The notes: a model not told the origin generated them from the sequence alone. DNA of 24,467 nucleotides from Pyronema omphalodes (GCA_024516155.1 JAJJXM010000172.1:1-24467); one strand, 5' to 3'; positions 15,856 through 24,467 are shown, counted from the first letter of the stretch. A program made the numbers and translations.

Positions 15856-16498
15856 ATGCAAACGCCGAGCTGTTCCTTGGTTGGTAGTCAATAGCCTAAG
15901 GGCGCGTCATATCGGTTCCACCAAACAGTTTCCTTGAGAGGGTTGCATGCTTATGGACGTCGTCTCATGCCTTAGCAATCTTGACCCTTGTCCATAGCCC
16001 CACTCCTGTTTGCCGACTAGACTCTGCCTTATCTTCCTGGCTGACCATTCACCCAACTAAGTAACACCGGATGATTTCTTCGCACTGCTCTGCACATCCT
16101 TGGAACTCTCTTCCGATGCAGACCCCTTTGTAGCCGTGAAGTTCTGAACACTCCTCAAGTATAAGGAGGTGTCTCTTCGTCTTCGTCTTCGTTCTCCATC
16201 AGCGTCGTTCGTAGTTGCTCAAGGGTAAGTCGACACCCATGAGGTAAGTGTTCCCCAATCTCTTCTCTTCTGAATCCTCCCAAACTGACACTGAATAATA
16301 GTTGCGACGCCTCGGGCCGGGATCCTCGTGAGGTCCTATCGGAAAGTCACGAATCACGTGACGTGGCTTGTCGGAGCTCCTCTGGGGGTTCCGGCCCGGG
16401 ATACTAATCTGACTATTCATTCTCTGTCGAGTTTGCCATATTCTCCATTGCGTTATATATGATACCAATTCTATCCTCACACATTTTAGGGTGTGACA

Positions 16499-16511
16499 CC
16501 ACCTCTCCCCT
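16499..16511 (-). promoter_or_regulatory. Polypurine tract of element C
   Basis: The minus strand reads AGGGGAGAGGTGG directly before the 3' LTR, with one T interruption. Confidence 0.75.
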
Positions 16512-16668
16512 GTTCAAGCTTCGTCCCGAAGCTCGTAGTTCATCTTTCTGTGATCGCACCACGCCGTAGCCTAGTGACTTAATTGATCAATTTTGGATGT
16601 AGTCCTCCAGCCCCTACATCCTACTACCAACTCTACCTGATGAAACCACATGGGAAAAACATCAAGCA
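16512..16668 (-). other. Element C 3' untranslated stretch
   Basis: 157 bases between the pol stop and the polypurine tract. I see no ORF or structure in it, and no third ORF like that of element B. Confidence 0.7.
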
Positions 16669-19600
16669 TTAGTCTTTGAGTCGGTAGTCCCTCGGAGAAT
16701 CAAGATACTTGAGATGGAAATCTCTTAGCTTCTCCTGACCTCCTACTGAAAAGTTGTCGAAGGGTTCTGCCGTCCAGTCTTTCTTGTTGGGCCACCCTAG
16801 CCATTTGACGAGGTAAAGTACTCTGCTGCCTGATTTGTAGCTGCTCATAATTTCGTCTATGTCGTACTCCTCGCTTCCCTCAACATCGTCTGCTTCCCGA
16901 AGAATTTTGTTTGGGTCTGGTGGAGCTCTGGTTCCAGTGTGGAAGGGCTCCAGTAGGGAAGTGTGGAAGACATTGTGAATCTTCCATCTTCTTGGTAGTG
17001 TGAGACGTATTGCTGTTGGGGATATGACCTTTTCGATTTGGAATGGACCATGTAATTTGTGATCCAATTTGTGTGATGGGCGTCTTGTTTTTATGTGTCG
17101 TCCATCGAGCATAACCAAGTCTCCAACTTGGTAAGTAGGGGCCTCCTTTCGCTGAAGGTCTGCATACTTCTTCATTCTTTCTTGTGCCTTCTGTAATGCT
17201 GACCTAGCACCTTCATGCACTGTATGCATCCAATGAGCGTATGCTTTGCTGGCCGGGTTTTGCACAGCTGTTGGAATGGGATTGCTGGCAATGGGGTTGT
17301 AACCGTAATTCGCATAAAAAGGTGATAGTCCTGTAGCGCTGGTTACTGAGTTGTTGTAAGCGAACTCAGCCATTGGCAATAGATCAACCCAATCATTCAT
17401 CTCATGATTGACAAAGGAGCGGAGGTATGCTTCAATTGTCTGGTTAAGTCGTTCCGTCTGTCCATCTGTTTGAGGGTGGAACGCTGTGGACATTCTAGGT
17501 TTGATTGCTAGTGTCCCAAGAAATGCTTTCCAGGTGGTGCTTGTAAACCTGGAATCTCTGTCCGACACAATATCCGTAGGTAGCCCATGTAACTTCCAAA
17601 TTTCCTTCGCAAAGATTCTAACAAGGTCTGCAGTTGTCTTGCCGTCTTTTTGCAGTGGTATGAAGTGGGCCATCTTAGAGAATCTGTCAACTATTACCCA
17701 TAGTTGATCGCATCCATTGGATTCTGGTAGGTCGGTGATAAAGTCCATGGCGATTGATTGCCATGGGGCATAGGGTAGTTCCAAAGGTTGAAGTAATCCG
17801 TACTTGAGGTGCCGTGCTTTTTTGTCTTTTTGATATTCCATACAACTCTTTACATAAGTTATTATTTGTTCTTCCATTCTTGGCCACCAGAAGTTCCTTC
17901 GTATTAATTCAATTGTTTTGTCCTGTCCGAAGTGACCTGCAATTTTCGAGTCATGTTCAGATTCCAGAACTGTCTTTACCAAATCCTTTGGTACCCATAG
18001 TTTTTCCTTTCGATAGACTATGCCATTATCTATCGTCAATGGTTCCTTAATTTTCTTTGTTGCCTCCACGTAAATCTCATCCAGCTTACCAGCTTCCTTT
18101 ACCATCTTCAAGAATTCTTCTGACCATTTAATAAAAGGAATAGAGGAGAGACGTGCTGACGAAATAATAAATGATGTTCCTTCTCCAGCACTGCTGATTG
18201 ACGAAATGGATGCAAAATGACTCTTATGCAGGATCGTCGTAATCGGCTGATCTTCACCTCCCCCCTTTTCAGGTCGGAACTCCGGACGCCTAGATAGAGC
18301 ATCAGGTTTCCCATTTTTAACCCCAGGTCTATAAAAAATCTTAAAGTCAACGCCAGCAAGCTCTTGAGCCCATCTAGCTTGACGTCGATTGAGTACTTTT
18401 GTTGTTGTAAAGTACTCAAGGTTTTGGTGGTCGCTGTAAACTTGGACAGTGTGCATTGCTCCCTCAAGATATCGTCTCCATACTTTAAATGAGTCCACAA
18501 TAGCCAACAGCTCTTTGTCATGGATCTCATAGTTAATCTCAGCAGGAGTGAATTTTCTTGAGTGGAAAGCAATGGGGTGCAACTTTCCATCTTCCCCCTT
18601 CTGGGATAGAACTGCGCCTAAAGCAAAATCTGAAGCATCTGTTTCAACAATGCAAACCTGTCTTGGGTCAAAATGACTTAAGATTGGTGCAGTAGTGAAA
18701 CGACTTTTGAGCTCATCAAATGCTAGTTCCATAGCAACAGTCCATTCCCATTTCTTCGCATCGCCCTTTGTTGATTCTGTGAGAGGTCGACATATTTTGG
18801 AGAAGTCCTTGATGAATCTGCGATAGAAGTTTGCGAATCCAAGAAAGCCCTGTGTTTCTTTCAAGGATTTTGGGGGTTCCCATACCAGGACTGTTTGTAC
18901 CTTGTCCTTCGCCATTTCAATGCCATTTTCGCTGATAATATAACCCAGAAATTCCACTCTGTTTTGTCCCCAAACACATTTTTCCGGAGAGATAACCAGC
19001 CCATTTTCTTCCAATCTTTTTAACACTTCCTTAACCAATTTGTCGTGTTCTTCCTCTGTCTCAGCATATATGAGAACATCGTCAATATACGCAATTACTC
19101 CCTGATCCAACATGTCTCTAAAGATATGATTCATCATATCTTGGAATGTGGCTGGGGCATTGCTCAAGCCAAAAGGCATTACCGAAAATTCATATAATCC
19201 ATATCGGCATCGAAAGGCCGTTTTCCATTCATCTCCTTCTTTTATTCTGATGAGATGATATCCATTCTTGAGGTCCATTTTCGTAAATATTTTTGCTCCT
19301 CTAACTCTGTCTTGTAATTCTGACATGAGTGGGAGTGGGTACCGGTTGGCAATTGTAATTTTGTTGATGCCCCGGTAATCAACACATAACCGTAGACCTC
19401 TGCCATGAGGCTTCGGGACAAAGAGAATAGGAGCTGCTGCTGGTGACTTGGAAGGTCTGATTTTACCAGTACGCAGCATATCCTTCAACCATTCTCTAAG
19501 TGTCTCTAGCTCAACTTCGTTGAGAGCATAGACAGGTCCCCAAGGAGGCTTTTCGCCTTCAACTAGGTCAATCGCATGGTCGTAGGGTTTGTGATCAGGA

Positions 19601-20364
19601 AGCCTATCTGCAGCTTCCTTTGTCATAATGTTGATCCAGCCGCGGAATTTCTCTGGGACTTGCTGAAGGGCCTCAGATAATTCCTCTTTGGTGGATACAG
19701 ATGAGATGTGGCCTAAGACTAAGGCTTCTGGATGGTCGAGGACATGTTTATCGACCTTGAGTGAGAAGGCACTGGCTTGTGCCTTTGTACATTTTTCTTT
19801 GCAACGTGAGGATGTAAAGGAGATTTTGTCTTGATCTCCCCAGAGGTTGCAGGGCTGATGTAGTGCCATCCACCAATAAGGCAGGATAGCATCGCAGTCA
19901 CTATCTAGTGGAGCGACTTCGAAAGATTCTGCAGCAAAGTGTTTCTTATGCTGCAATATAAAGGGAACCGTAAAGACTTCACCTGCTCCAGCAACTATTT
20001 CATTGTTAAAGTTGCGGATTTGTAAAGGGGTGTCTCTCTTAACGGTTGGGATTTTGTATTTGTGGACAAAGGCTTTGTCCAGGAGGGCAGCAGTAGATCC
20101 TGTATCAAGAAGGACTCTAACTGTGCGTTGTTGATTCTTGGACCAGTTGAGAACCATGTTGATAATTGGTCTCGGTCCATGGTGAGGAGGAGTGGGAGCT
20201 GATTCCTGGGTAACTGGAATAGCTGCTCCATTGTCTTTGCGTCGACTCTTAGTCCTGGTCGACAGAAGGCTGTTCATTGATTTCCTTTTTACTCCTGCGC
20301 ATTTCCCTATTACTGCGTCTTCATATCCATCCTCCTCGGGTGACGCTTCCCTAGAGGACTCTAA
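16669..20364 (-). CDS. pol: Element C Pol: protease, RT, RNase H, integrase, chromodomain
   Basis: Read in the -1 frame after gag; the frame is open from the gag stop. The first ATG (20277) gives 1202 residues, but translation most likely enters at 20364. Counted from that ATG: protease LLDTGSTAALL near 55; RT with TKMDLKNGYHLIRI near 330 and YIDD near 396; RNase H ETDASDF near 545; integrase zinc finger HDSKIAGH near 775 with C-M-E-Y, where the second cysteine of CxxC is Tyr; catalytic D (AMDFITDLP), D (VSDRDSRF) and E (DGQTERLNQTIE); a GPF module (LHGPFQIEKV); and a chromodomain (YLVKWLGW...WTAEPFDNF) at the C-terminus. Apart from the Cys-to-Tyr change it looks complete. Confidence 0.95.
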   Translation of the reverse strand, partial: LESSREASPEEDGYEDAVIGKCAGVKRKSMNSLLSTRTKSRRKDNGAAIPVTQESAPTPPHHGPRPIINMVLNWSKNQQRTVRVLLDTGSTAALLDKAFVHKYKIPTVKRDTPLQIRNFNNEIVAGAGEVFTVPFILQHKKHFAAESFEVAPLDSDCDAILPYWWMALHQPCNLWGDQDKISFTSSRCKEKCTKAQASAFSLKVDKHVLDHPEALVLGHISSVSTKEELSEALQQVPEKFRGWINIMTKEAADRLPDHKPYDHAIDLVEGEKPPWGPVYALNEVELETLREWLKDMLRTGKIRPSKSPAAAPILFVPKPHGRGLRLCVDYRGINKITIANRYPLPLMSELQDRVRGAKIFTKMDLKNGYHLIRIKEGDEWKTAFRCRYGLYEFSVMPFGLSNAPATFQDMMNHIFRDMLDQGVIAYIDDVLIYAETEEEHDKLVKEVLKRLEENGLVISPEKCVWGQNRVEFLGYIISENGIEMAKDKVQTVLVWEPPKSLKETQGFLGFANFYRRFIKDFSKICRPLTESTKGDAKKWEWTVAMELAFDELKSRFTTAPILSHFDPRQVCIVETDASDFALGAVLSQKGEDGKLHPIAFHSRKFTPAEINYEIHDKELLAIVDSFKVWRRYLEGAMHTVQVYSDHQNLEYFTTTKVLNRRQARWAQELAGVDFKIFYRPGVKNGKPDALSRRPEFRPEKGGGEDQPITTILHKSHFASISSISSAGEGTSFIISSARLSSIPFIKWSEEFLKMVKEAGKLDEIYVEATKKIKEPLTIDNGIVYRKEKLWVPKDLVKTVLESEHDSKIAGHFGQDKTIELIRRNFWWPRMEEQIITYVKSCMEYQKDKKARHLKYGLLQPLELPYAPWQSIAMDFITDLPESNGCDQLWVIVDRFSKMAHFIPLQKDGKTTADLVRIFAKEIWKLHGLPTDIVSDRDSRFTSTTWKAFLGTLAIKPRMSTAFHPQTDGQTERLNQTIEAYLRSFVNHEMNDWVDLLPMAEFAYNNSVTSATGLSPFYANYGYNPIASNPIPTAVQNPASKAYAHWMHTVHEGARSALQKAQERMKKYADLQRKEAPTYQVGDLVMLDGRHIKTRRPSHKLDHKLHGPFQIEKVISPTAIRLTLPRRWKIHNVFHTSLLEPFHTGTRAPPDPNKILREADDVEGSEEYDIDEIMSSYKSGSRVLYLVKWLGWPNKKDWTAEPFDNFSVGGQEKLRDFHLKYLDSPRDYRLKD

Positions 20365-20369
20365 AAATC
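20331..20369 (-). promoter_or_regulatory. Possible -1 frameshift site at the element C gag stop
   Basis: Gag ends GAT TTT TAG. A tRNA-Phe on TTT could slip back one base on the five Ts (20363-20367) and read TTA GAG into pol. The pol frame has a TGA just upstream, so the shift must fall here. Five bases after the TTT codon a bulged stem is possible: TCCTC-UA-GGG with CCC-GAGGA (20358-20333). A TTT TTA is present but out of phase for the usual tandem slip. Confidence 0.5.
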
Positions 20370-22532
20370 CGAATCAATGACCTCCTCATCCTCCATTTCC
20401 CAAATCCTTGGTTGCGCATCAGACATATGAGTGTCTTCCTCATCTTGCCTTACTGCAGCAGTCTTTGCCTTCTTGGCTTCCTTGGGCTTTTCCTGTCCTT
20501 GCCCTTCTTCATTATCTTCATCATCCCGCTTCCTCTTTCCTGAAGAAGCTACCTTTCCATCCTTTGCCAGGTCAGTTCCCCCAACTGTCTTCTTTGCATA
20601 GCAGTCGTACATTCTATGACCAGCACGACCACATCGCCAACATTCAGCCTTATCTTTCTTATGTTTGTCGATTTCGGCTTGGGGTACTCCTTGCAAAGCC
20701 TCCCTTCCTGAGGCATAAACCGCCGGTTTGTCTGACTTCCTGTCCTTTTTCCCAGCAAATTCCTTCTTAGATCCCTTATCCTTAACCTTTCGGTCCTTCT
20801 GCTGCACCTCACGTGGGCGAGCAGCTTCCCTTTCTTTTCCTTTATCCTTGCGTTCCCCACGCACTTCTAAGGTCTTTTTCTTTGTATACCCCAATTCTTC
20901 ATTCAAGCCTTCCACAACATGTGCAGCTTCTTTGACTGCATGAATCAGGGCAACATCATCATTGGGAACCTCTCCACACCGTTGGTAAACCATCTTCTTG
21001 ATAGCTGGTGTCATAGCCTCCCATATTACATTCCTAAACATAGGGCCCAGTGCTCCAACGCGCATATTCAGATCCTCCAACTTAGTGATATAATCATCGA
21101 TATCACCATCGTATTGTAGTTCTGTAATGCGTTTGACGTCCTTCTGAGCCTCCCTCTTATCCTCGAACCTTGTCTCAAATGCACTGGAAAATGCAGCCCA
21201 AGTATCCTTCAATTTCTGTTTCTGAATAGACTTCCTGCGCTCCTGGTGCCATGCTAAAGCCTTGTGGGTGAATAGACTACCAACCCACTTAACCTGCGCA
21301 TCTTCATCAGGCCAGGATGTGGCATAGGTTTCCACGTAATCCTGTACTGACATCCACCAGGCTCTAAGCAGAGTCTTGTCCTTTCCTGAGAAAAATTGAG
21401 GTGCCTTGAGTTCTGGCATCTTGGGTCTTTTTGGTGCATCTCTGGGTCCTTGGATCTTGTCGATAATAGAAGTGAGGAATCTTGTTGCATCCTCCTCAGC
21501 TTCTCTTTCTTCTCTAGTCTTTTGGCGAGGGAGCCTTTCTGGCTGTCCGGGTCTTCCTTGACCATCATCGGAGGGCTCAGGAGGGGGAATGGTAACCCTT
21601 CTCCTTGGAGGGCCATTGCCTCGTCCTCCATTTCCTCCTGCTGCTGGAGGGGGCGTGTCGTTTCTAGAGGGTGGTAGATTTGTGTCTACTGCCACCTGAA
21701 AAATGCTTGGGGAGACAGTTCTGCGTTGGGGTTCGTCCTGTACCGCATCCGCAAGTGACTGTGCATCGATAGGTATGTTGTTGGCTGTCATGTCCATGAC
21801 CCTTTGAATGACCTTATCGATTATCTCCTTCTTTTCATTTTCCCTTTCTGTCTCATACTCCAAAAGCCTTCGTTGCTGTTCTTGCTCATTGTGGGCTAAA
21901 AGACGGATTTGCTCGTCCCTTTGTTGGTCAGCCTGGTTCTTTGTGGCTGCCCAGCCTTCAACACCGAAGTTCCATCCTTGTTGATGGTTTGAGAATCCTT
22001 GGAGGTAATCATTGATGATCTGTACACCAATGTTGAGTTGTTGAACAGCCTGGTGGTTGGCTGTTTGCTTTTCTTGAGCGTCCGTGGCTAGTTCACCAAG
22101 GGCGTTCCAAACCTGAGAACTGAATTCATTGCTCGACTGGATGAGTCTAACAATGGCTGTTTGGTTGAGTTCTCTGTCGATGTCGCCTTGTCGAATAACA
22201 ACATCGTAGGCATTTTGCATAATGCCTGACATTTCTTGGTACAGATTCTTGACGTTTTGCATATCGGTCTGTACAGAGACTCCTTCTTTCTTCAGGGCTT
22301 CAATCAATGCCTGCACATCTTGTTCAGTTGTCTCCATCCTGTCCACCATCTTGACGAACCATTCTGGAAGCTGGTCCCTGCTGACGGTGGTTCCCTGGCG
22401 AACTACAGCTTTACCAGCTGCAGAGAGTTGGTCCCATGATTGAGGGCGATGGACTTCCACCATATCTCCCATGGAAACATCGTCATCGTGACGGGCTGCC
22501 GGGGATGCAGTGATTCTGCGGTAGGAGGACAT
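20361..22532 (-). CDS. gag: Element C Gag (723 aa), long, with coiled coil and CCHC knuckle
   Basis: Capsid/nucleocapsid protein. ATG 22530-22532, MSSYRRITASPAARH. At 723 residues it is much longer than the Gags of A and B. The extra length is N-terminal: helical segments and a Gln/Glu/Arg-rich likely coiled coil near residues 205-250 (NEQEQQRRLLEYETERENEK), then a Pro/Gly/Arg linker. The capsid domain lies near 385-520 (RAWWMSVQDYVETY, WAAFSSAFETRFEDKREAQ). The knuckle CWRCGRAGHRMYDC is near 631-644, after a Lys/Arg/Glu-rich stretch. The C-terminus is acidic (EMEDEEVIDSDF). The frame is intact. Confidence 0.93.
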   Translation of the reverse strand: MSSYRRITASPAARHDDDVSMGDMVEVHRPQSWDQLSAAGKAVVRQGTTVSRDQLPEWFVKMVDRMETTEQDVQALIEALKKEGVSVQTDMQNVKNLYQEMSGIMQNAYDVVIRQGDIDRELNQTAIVRLIQSSNEFSSQVWNALGELATDAQEKQTANHQAVQQLNIGVQIINDYLQGFSNHQQGWNFGVEGWAATKNQADQQRDEQIRLLAHNEQEQQRRLLEYETERENEKKEIIDKVIQRVMDMTANNIPIDAQSLADAVQDEPQRRTVSPSIFQVAVDTNLPPSRNDTPPPAAGGNGGRGNGPPRRRVTIPPPEPSDDGQGRPGQPERLPRQKTREEREAEEDATRFLTSIIDKIQGPRDAPKRPKMPELKAPQFFSGKDKTLLRAWWMSVQDYVETYATSWPDEDAQVKWVGSLFTHKALAWHQERRKSIQKQKLKDTWAAFSSAFETRFEDKREAQKDVKRITELQYDGDIDDYITKLEDLNMRVGALGPMFRNVIWEAMTPAIKKMVYQRCGEVPNDDVALIHAVKEAAHVVEGLNEELGYTKKKTLEVRGERKDKGKEREAARPREVQQKDRKVKDKGSKKEFAGKKDRKSDKPAVYASGREALQGVPQAEIDKHKKDKAECWRCGRAGHRMYDCYAKKTVGGTDLAKDGKVASSGKRKRDDEDNEEGQGQEKPKEAKKAKTAAVRQDEEDTHMSDAQPRIWEMEDEEVIDSDF

Positions 22533-22627
22533 TGCTGAGTAGTAGGTGCTTTGTGAAATTGATCTTGCTTGCCCTAGAAGAGGGTCTTTTCGTTATCGTA
22601 TCGATTAATAAACTTGGTAGCTTGTAG
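22533..22627 (-). other. Element C leader between primer site and gag
   Basis: Short leader of about 95 bases, without ORF or repeats that I can see. Confidence 0.6.
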
Positions 22628-22639
22628 CCTTAAGTTTAT
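22628..22639 (-). promoter_or_regulatory. Self-primer binding site of element C
   Basis: Transcript sense ATAAACTTAAGG, two bases inside the 5' LTR, pairs perfectly over 12 bases with CCTTAAGTTTAT in the LTR (22831 to 22820). There is no TGG-type tRNA site. Confidence 0.72.
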
Positions 22640-22641
22640 AG

Positions 22642-24050
22642 TGTGAACCTGGGCACAGCTTCGACTATGCAGAGGCTTATCCGATTGTATCTCTAGTGCT
22701 TCGTTCTCAGTGTTGACAGACACTTCGTTCCCAAGAACCGACAGACACTTCGTCCCCAAGAACTAATAGAGCTTATCCAAAGATAAAGCTAGGAAGAGAA
22801 TTAATCGATCACAGGCGGAATAAACTTAAGGGTTGTCTTCGGAGGTATTCGTTGGTGTAAATAGGTATCGTCGCGTAGAGGATCAAATGGTTGATGATGG
22901 AGGAGAGAGAGGGAAGACAAAGGCTCTTTTATAGACTTTCGTCTACAAGTTCGCCCAGACTTCCTAGGGAACCAATTTCCAAACTGAGCCTAGGAGATAA
23001 GACAAGAGTCATTTCTGAGACGCATCTGCTGATAGATTGCATCATACGAAGTGCGTAATCATATTGATTACTTGCTTGCATGATGCCTGCTATCGTCAGA
23101 CTAATCCTTGACATTCCTCTCTGTACTACCACACCTTCCAATCAGGTGTCAGGGTTATGAGTCATATGGGAGGGCAACTCCGCTTGACTGCATAATGCAT
23201 GAACTCCTCTGACAAATAACATGTGAGTCATTTATCTTGTGAGTCGTGCTATCATAGATCTCCCTAGAGAATCTCGATTGCGAATGGAGGAATCTGACAT
23301 CATAAGGCATCCATGCCCTACCGGAGTGGATCACTCCGACACATTCCTGTGTGATGTCATTATGTCTCCACCTGCGCGCACTTGCGCGCAGCCACACCCT
23401 GGTGTGGATGCAAACGCCGAGCTGTTCCTTGGTTGGTAGTCAATAGCCTAAGGGCGCGTCATATCGGTTCCACCAAACAGTTTCCTTGAGAGGGTTGCAT
23501 GCTTATGGACGTCGTCTCATGCCTTAGCAATCTTGACCCTTGTCCATAGCCCCACTCCTGTTTGCCGACTAGACTCTGCCTTATCTTCCTGGCTGACCAT
23601 TCACCCAACTAAGTAACACCGGATGATTTCTTCGCACTGCTCTGCACATCCTTGGAACTCTCTTCCGATGCAGACCCCTTTGTAGCCGTGAAGTTCCGAA
23701 CACTCCTCAAGTATAAGGAGGTGTCTCTTCGTCTTCGTCTTCGTTCTCCATCAGCGTCGTTCGTAGTTGCTCAAGGGTAAGTCGACACCCATGAGGTAAG
23801 TGTTCCCCAATCTCTTCTCTTCTGAATCCTCCCAAACTGACACTGAATAATAGTTGCGACGCCTCGGGCCGGGATCCTCGTGAGGTCCTATCGGAAAGTC
23901 ACGAATCACGTGACGTGGCTTGTCGGAGCTCCTCTGGGGGTTCCGGCCCGGGATACTAATCTGACTATTCATTCTCTGTCGAGTTTGCCATATTCTCCAT
24001 TGCGTTATATATGATACCAATTCTATCCTCACACATTTTAGGGTGTGACA
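22642..24050 (-). repeat. Element C 5' LTR, 1409 bp
   Basis: This is the promoter-bearing copy: TATAAAAG at 22926-22933, a weaker TATTTA-like motif at 22858-22863, and the self-primer at 22820-22831. The stretch from the self-primer to the LTR 3' end is 190 bases. Identical to 15090-16498 apart from one base seen. Confidence 0.95.
22820..22831 (-). promoter_or_regulatory. Self-primer of element C
   Basis: CCTTAAGTTTAT in transcript sense, the 12-base complement of the primer site. It lies about 95 bases after TATAAAAG and about 32 after the weaker TATTTA-like motif, so the RNA start is uncertain. Confidence 0.6.
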
Positions 24051-24055
24051 TCTCA
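24051..24055. repeat. Target site duplication of element C, right copy
   Basis: TCTCA, matching 15085-15089. Confidence 0.9.
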
Positions 24056-24334
24056 TTACTTGTTTGCAACCCGAAGGTTATGACAAGGGACAGATAAATA
24101 CAAAAGAGAAGAAGAAAGAAATGTAAAAGCAAAAACCCAGTCTCCACCTCTACCAGTCTCCTCCTCTTGATCGTTGTGGTTGTGGGGTCTGTCCCCACTG
24201 TTACTACGGGGGTTTCTTGTCCAAGCGCGTCTGATGTTCCAAGTGTCCTGCTTGCACAGAGGCCGCCTCGCCGGGCTCCTCCCTTTCCTCCTCCCTTCCC
24301 CTTCCCATGTTTAGCCATTTTACCGCCTTTGTTT
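24051..24334. repeat. LINE 5'-region tandem repeat, unit 2
   Basis: Nearly identical to 14781-15064; one visible change (CAAGTGCC versus CAAGTGTC). After 24334 the sequence diverges: unit 1 continues into GTTT repeats, unit 2 into unique C-rich DNA up to the window edge, where I see no gene. Confidence 0.87.
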
Positions 24335-24467
24335 CCTCCGCGTACAAAAGAAAAAGGTAACTCCCGTCGTCCTCCTCTGCCCCTTCCCCGTGCCCCTCTC
24401 TCTCCTTTCGCAACGCCTCGCACTCCTCCCGCCCTCCGAACATAAGAAAAACATCGTCGCACCCAAA

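Larger units (their letters stand above)
15090..16498 (-). repeat. Element C 3' LTR, 1409 bp
   Basis: Plus-strand edges TGTGAACC (15090) and GTGTGACA (16498); transcript sense starts TGTCACACC. Identical to 22642-24050 apart from one base seen. It contains the TATA box at 15374-15381 and a cluster of hairpins at 15770-15855. TGAGTCA motifs lie at 15606-15612 and 15672-15678, and a CTTCGT run near 16165-16187. Confidence 0.95.
15090..24050 (-). mobile_element. Element C: complete Ty3/Gypsy chromovirus, 8961 bp
   Basis: Two 1409-bp LTRs, a self-primer site, intact gag and pol, and a polypurine tract, flanked by TCTCA duplications. The LTRs differ at one position that I see (16144 t versus 23696 c). 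Minus-strand orientation. It is recent by LTR identity, but the integrase lacks one zinc-binding cysteine. Base composition is more AT-rich than element B. Confidence 0.95.
13229..24467 (-). mobile_element. LINE (non-LTR retrotransposon), 5' part, interrupted by element C
   Basis: Minus-strand LINE: a 5' region with a tandem duplication (24467-24056 and 15089-14787), then ORF1 (14786-13243). Element A cuts it at 13229, and element C sits in the 5' region. ORF2 (endonuclease/RT) should lie beyond the far LTR of A, outside the window. The gag-like ORF1 with three zinc knuckles resembles those of fungal LINEs such as Tad. The true 5' end is not identified; 24335-24467 is pyrimidine-rich on the plus strand and shows no gene. 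Confidence 0.75.

Overview
The window looks like transposon-dense DNA from a filamentous fungus, most likely a basidiomycete. This is an inference from the element types: three chromodomain-bearing Ty3/Gypsy retrotransposons, a LINE with a gag-like ORF1, and a hAT-type miniature element. I see no host gene, rRNA, tRNA or CRISPR array. Everything from base 1 to 24467 can be assigned to nested mobile elements.

The outer layer is a LINE on the minus strand (13229-15089 and 24056-24467 here). It has a frameshifted ORF1 (13243-14786) and a 304-bp tandem duplication in its 5' region. Element A, a minus-strand Ty3/Gypsy copy, sits 14 bases past the LINE ORF1 stop. Its 5' LTR ends at 13228, its gag and pol run leftward, and pol leaves the window at base 1 inside the integrase zinc finger. 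A is degenerate: two 1-nt insertions, a changed protease active-site glycine, and a 901-bp hAT-like MITE (3434-4334) inside gag with a perfect 8-bp target duplication. Element B (5265-12900, plus strand) is a complete Ty3/Gypsy copy inserted into the 5' LTR of A, with 5-bp duplication ACACA and 789-bp LTRs that differ at two visible sites. Element C (15090-24050, minus strand) is a complete Ty3/Gypsy copy inserted in the LINE 5' region, with duplication TCTCA and 1409-bp LTRs with one visible difference.

How the elements work: the Gag proteins carry one CCHC knuckle each. Pol is in the -1 frame relative to gag in all three. In A and B the shift signal is a G GGA AAA heptamer, a 6-nt spacer and a stem. 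C instead slips on five Ts in front of its UAG stop. None of the three has a tRNA-type primer site starting with TGG. Instead, the bases just inside each 5' LTR are the reverse complement of 9-12 bases inside the LTR, 190-218 nt from the LTR 3' end. This fits Tf1/sushi-type self-priming.

The least expected feature is a third ORF in B (11148-12215). It begins at a UAAUG overlap with the pol stop. It encodes a cysteine/histidine-rich domain, a proline-rich repeat region and a basic patch. It then reads through the polypurine tract into the 3' LTR, which supplies a C-terminal transmembrane segment. I do not recognise its family.
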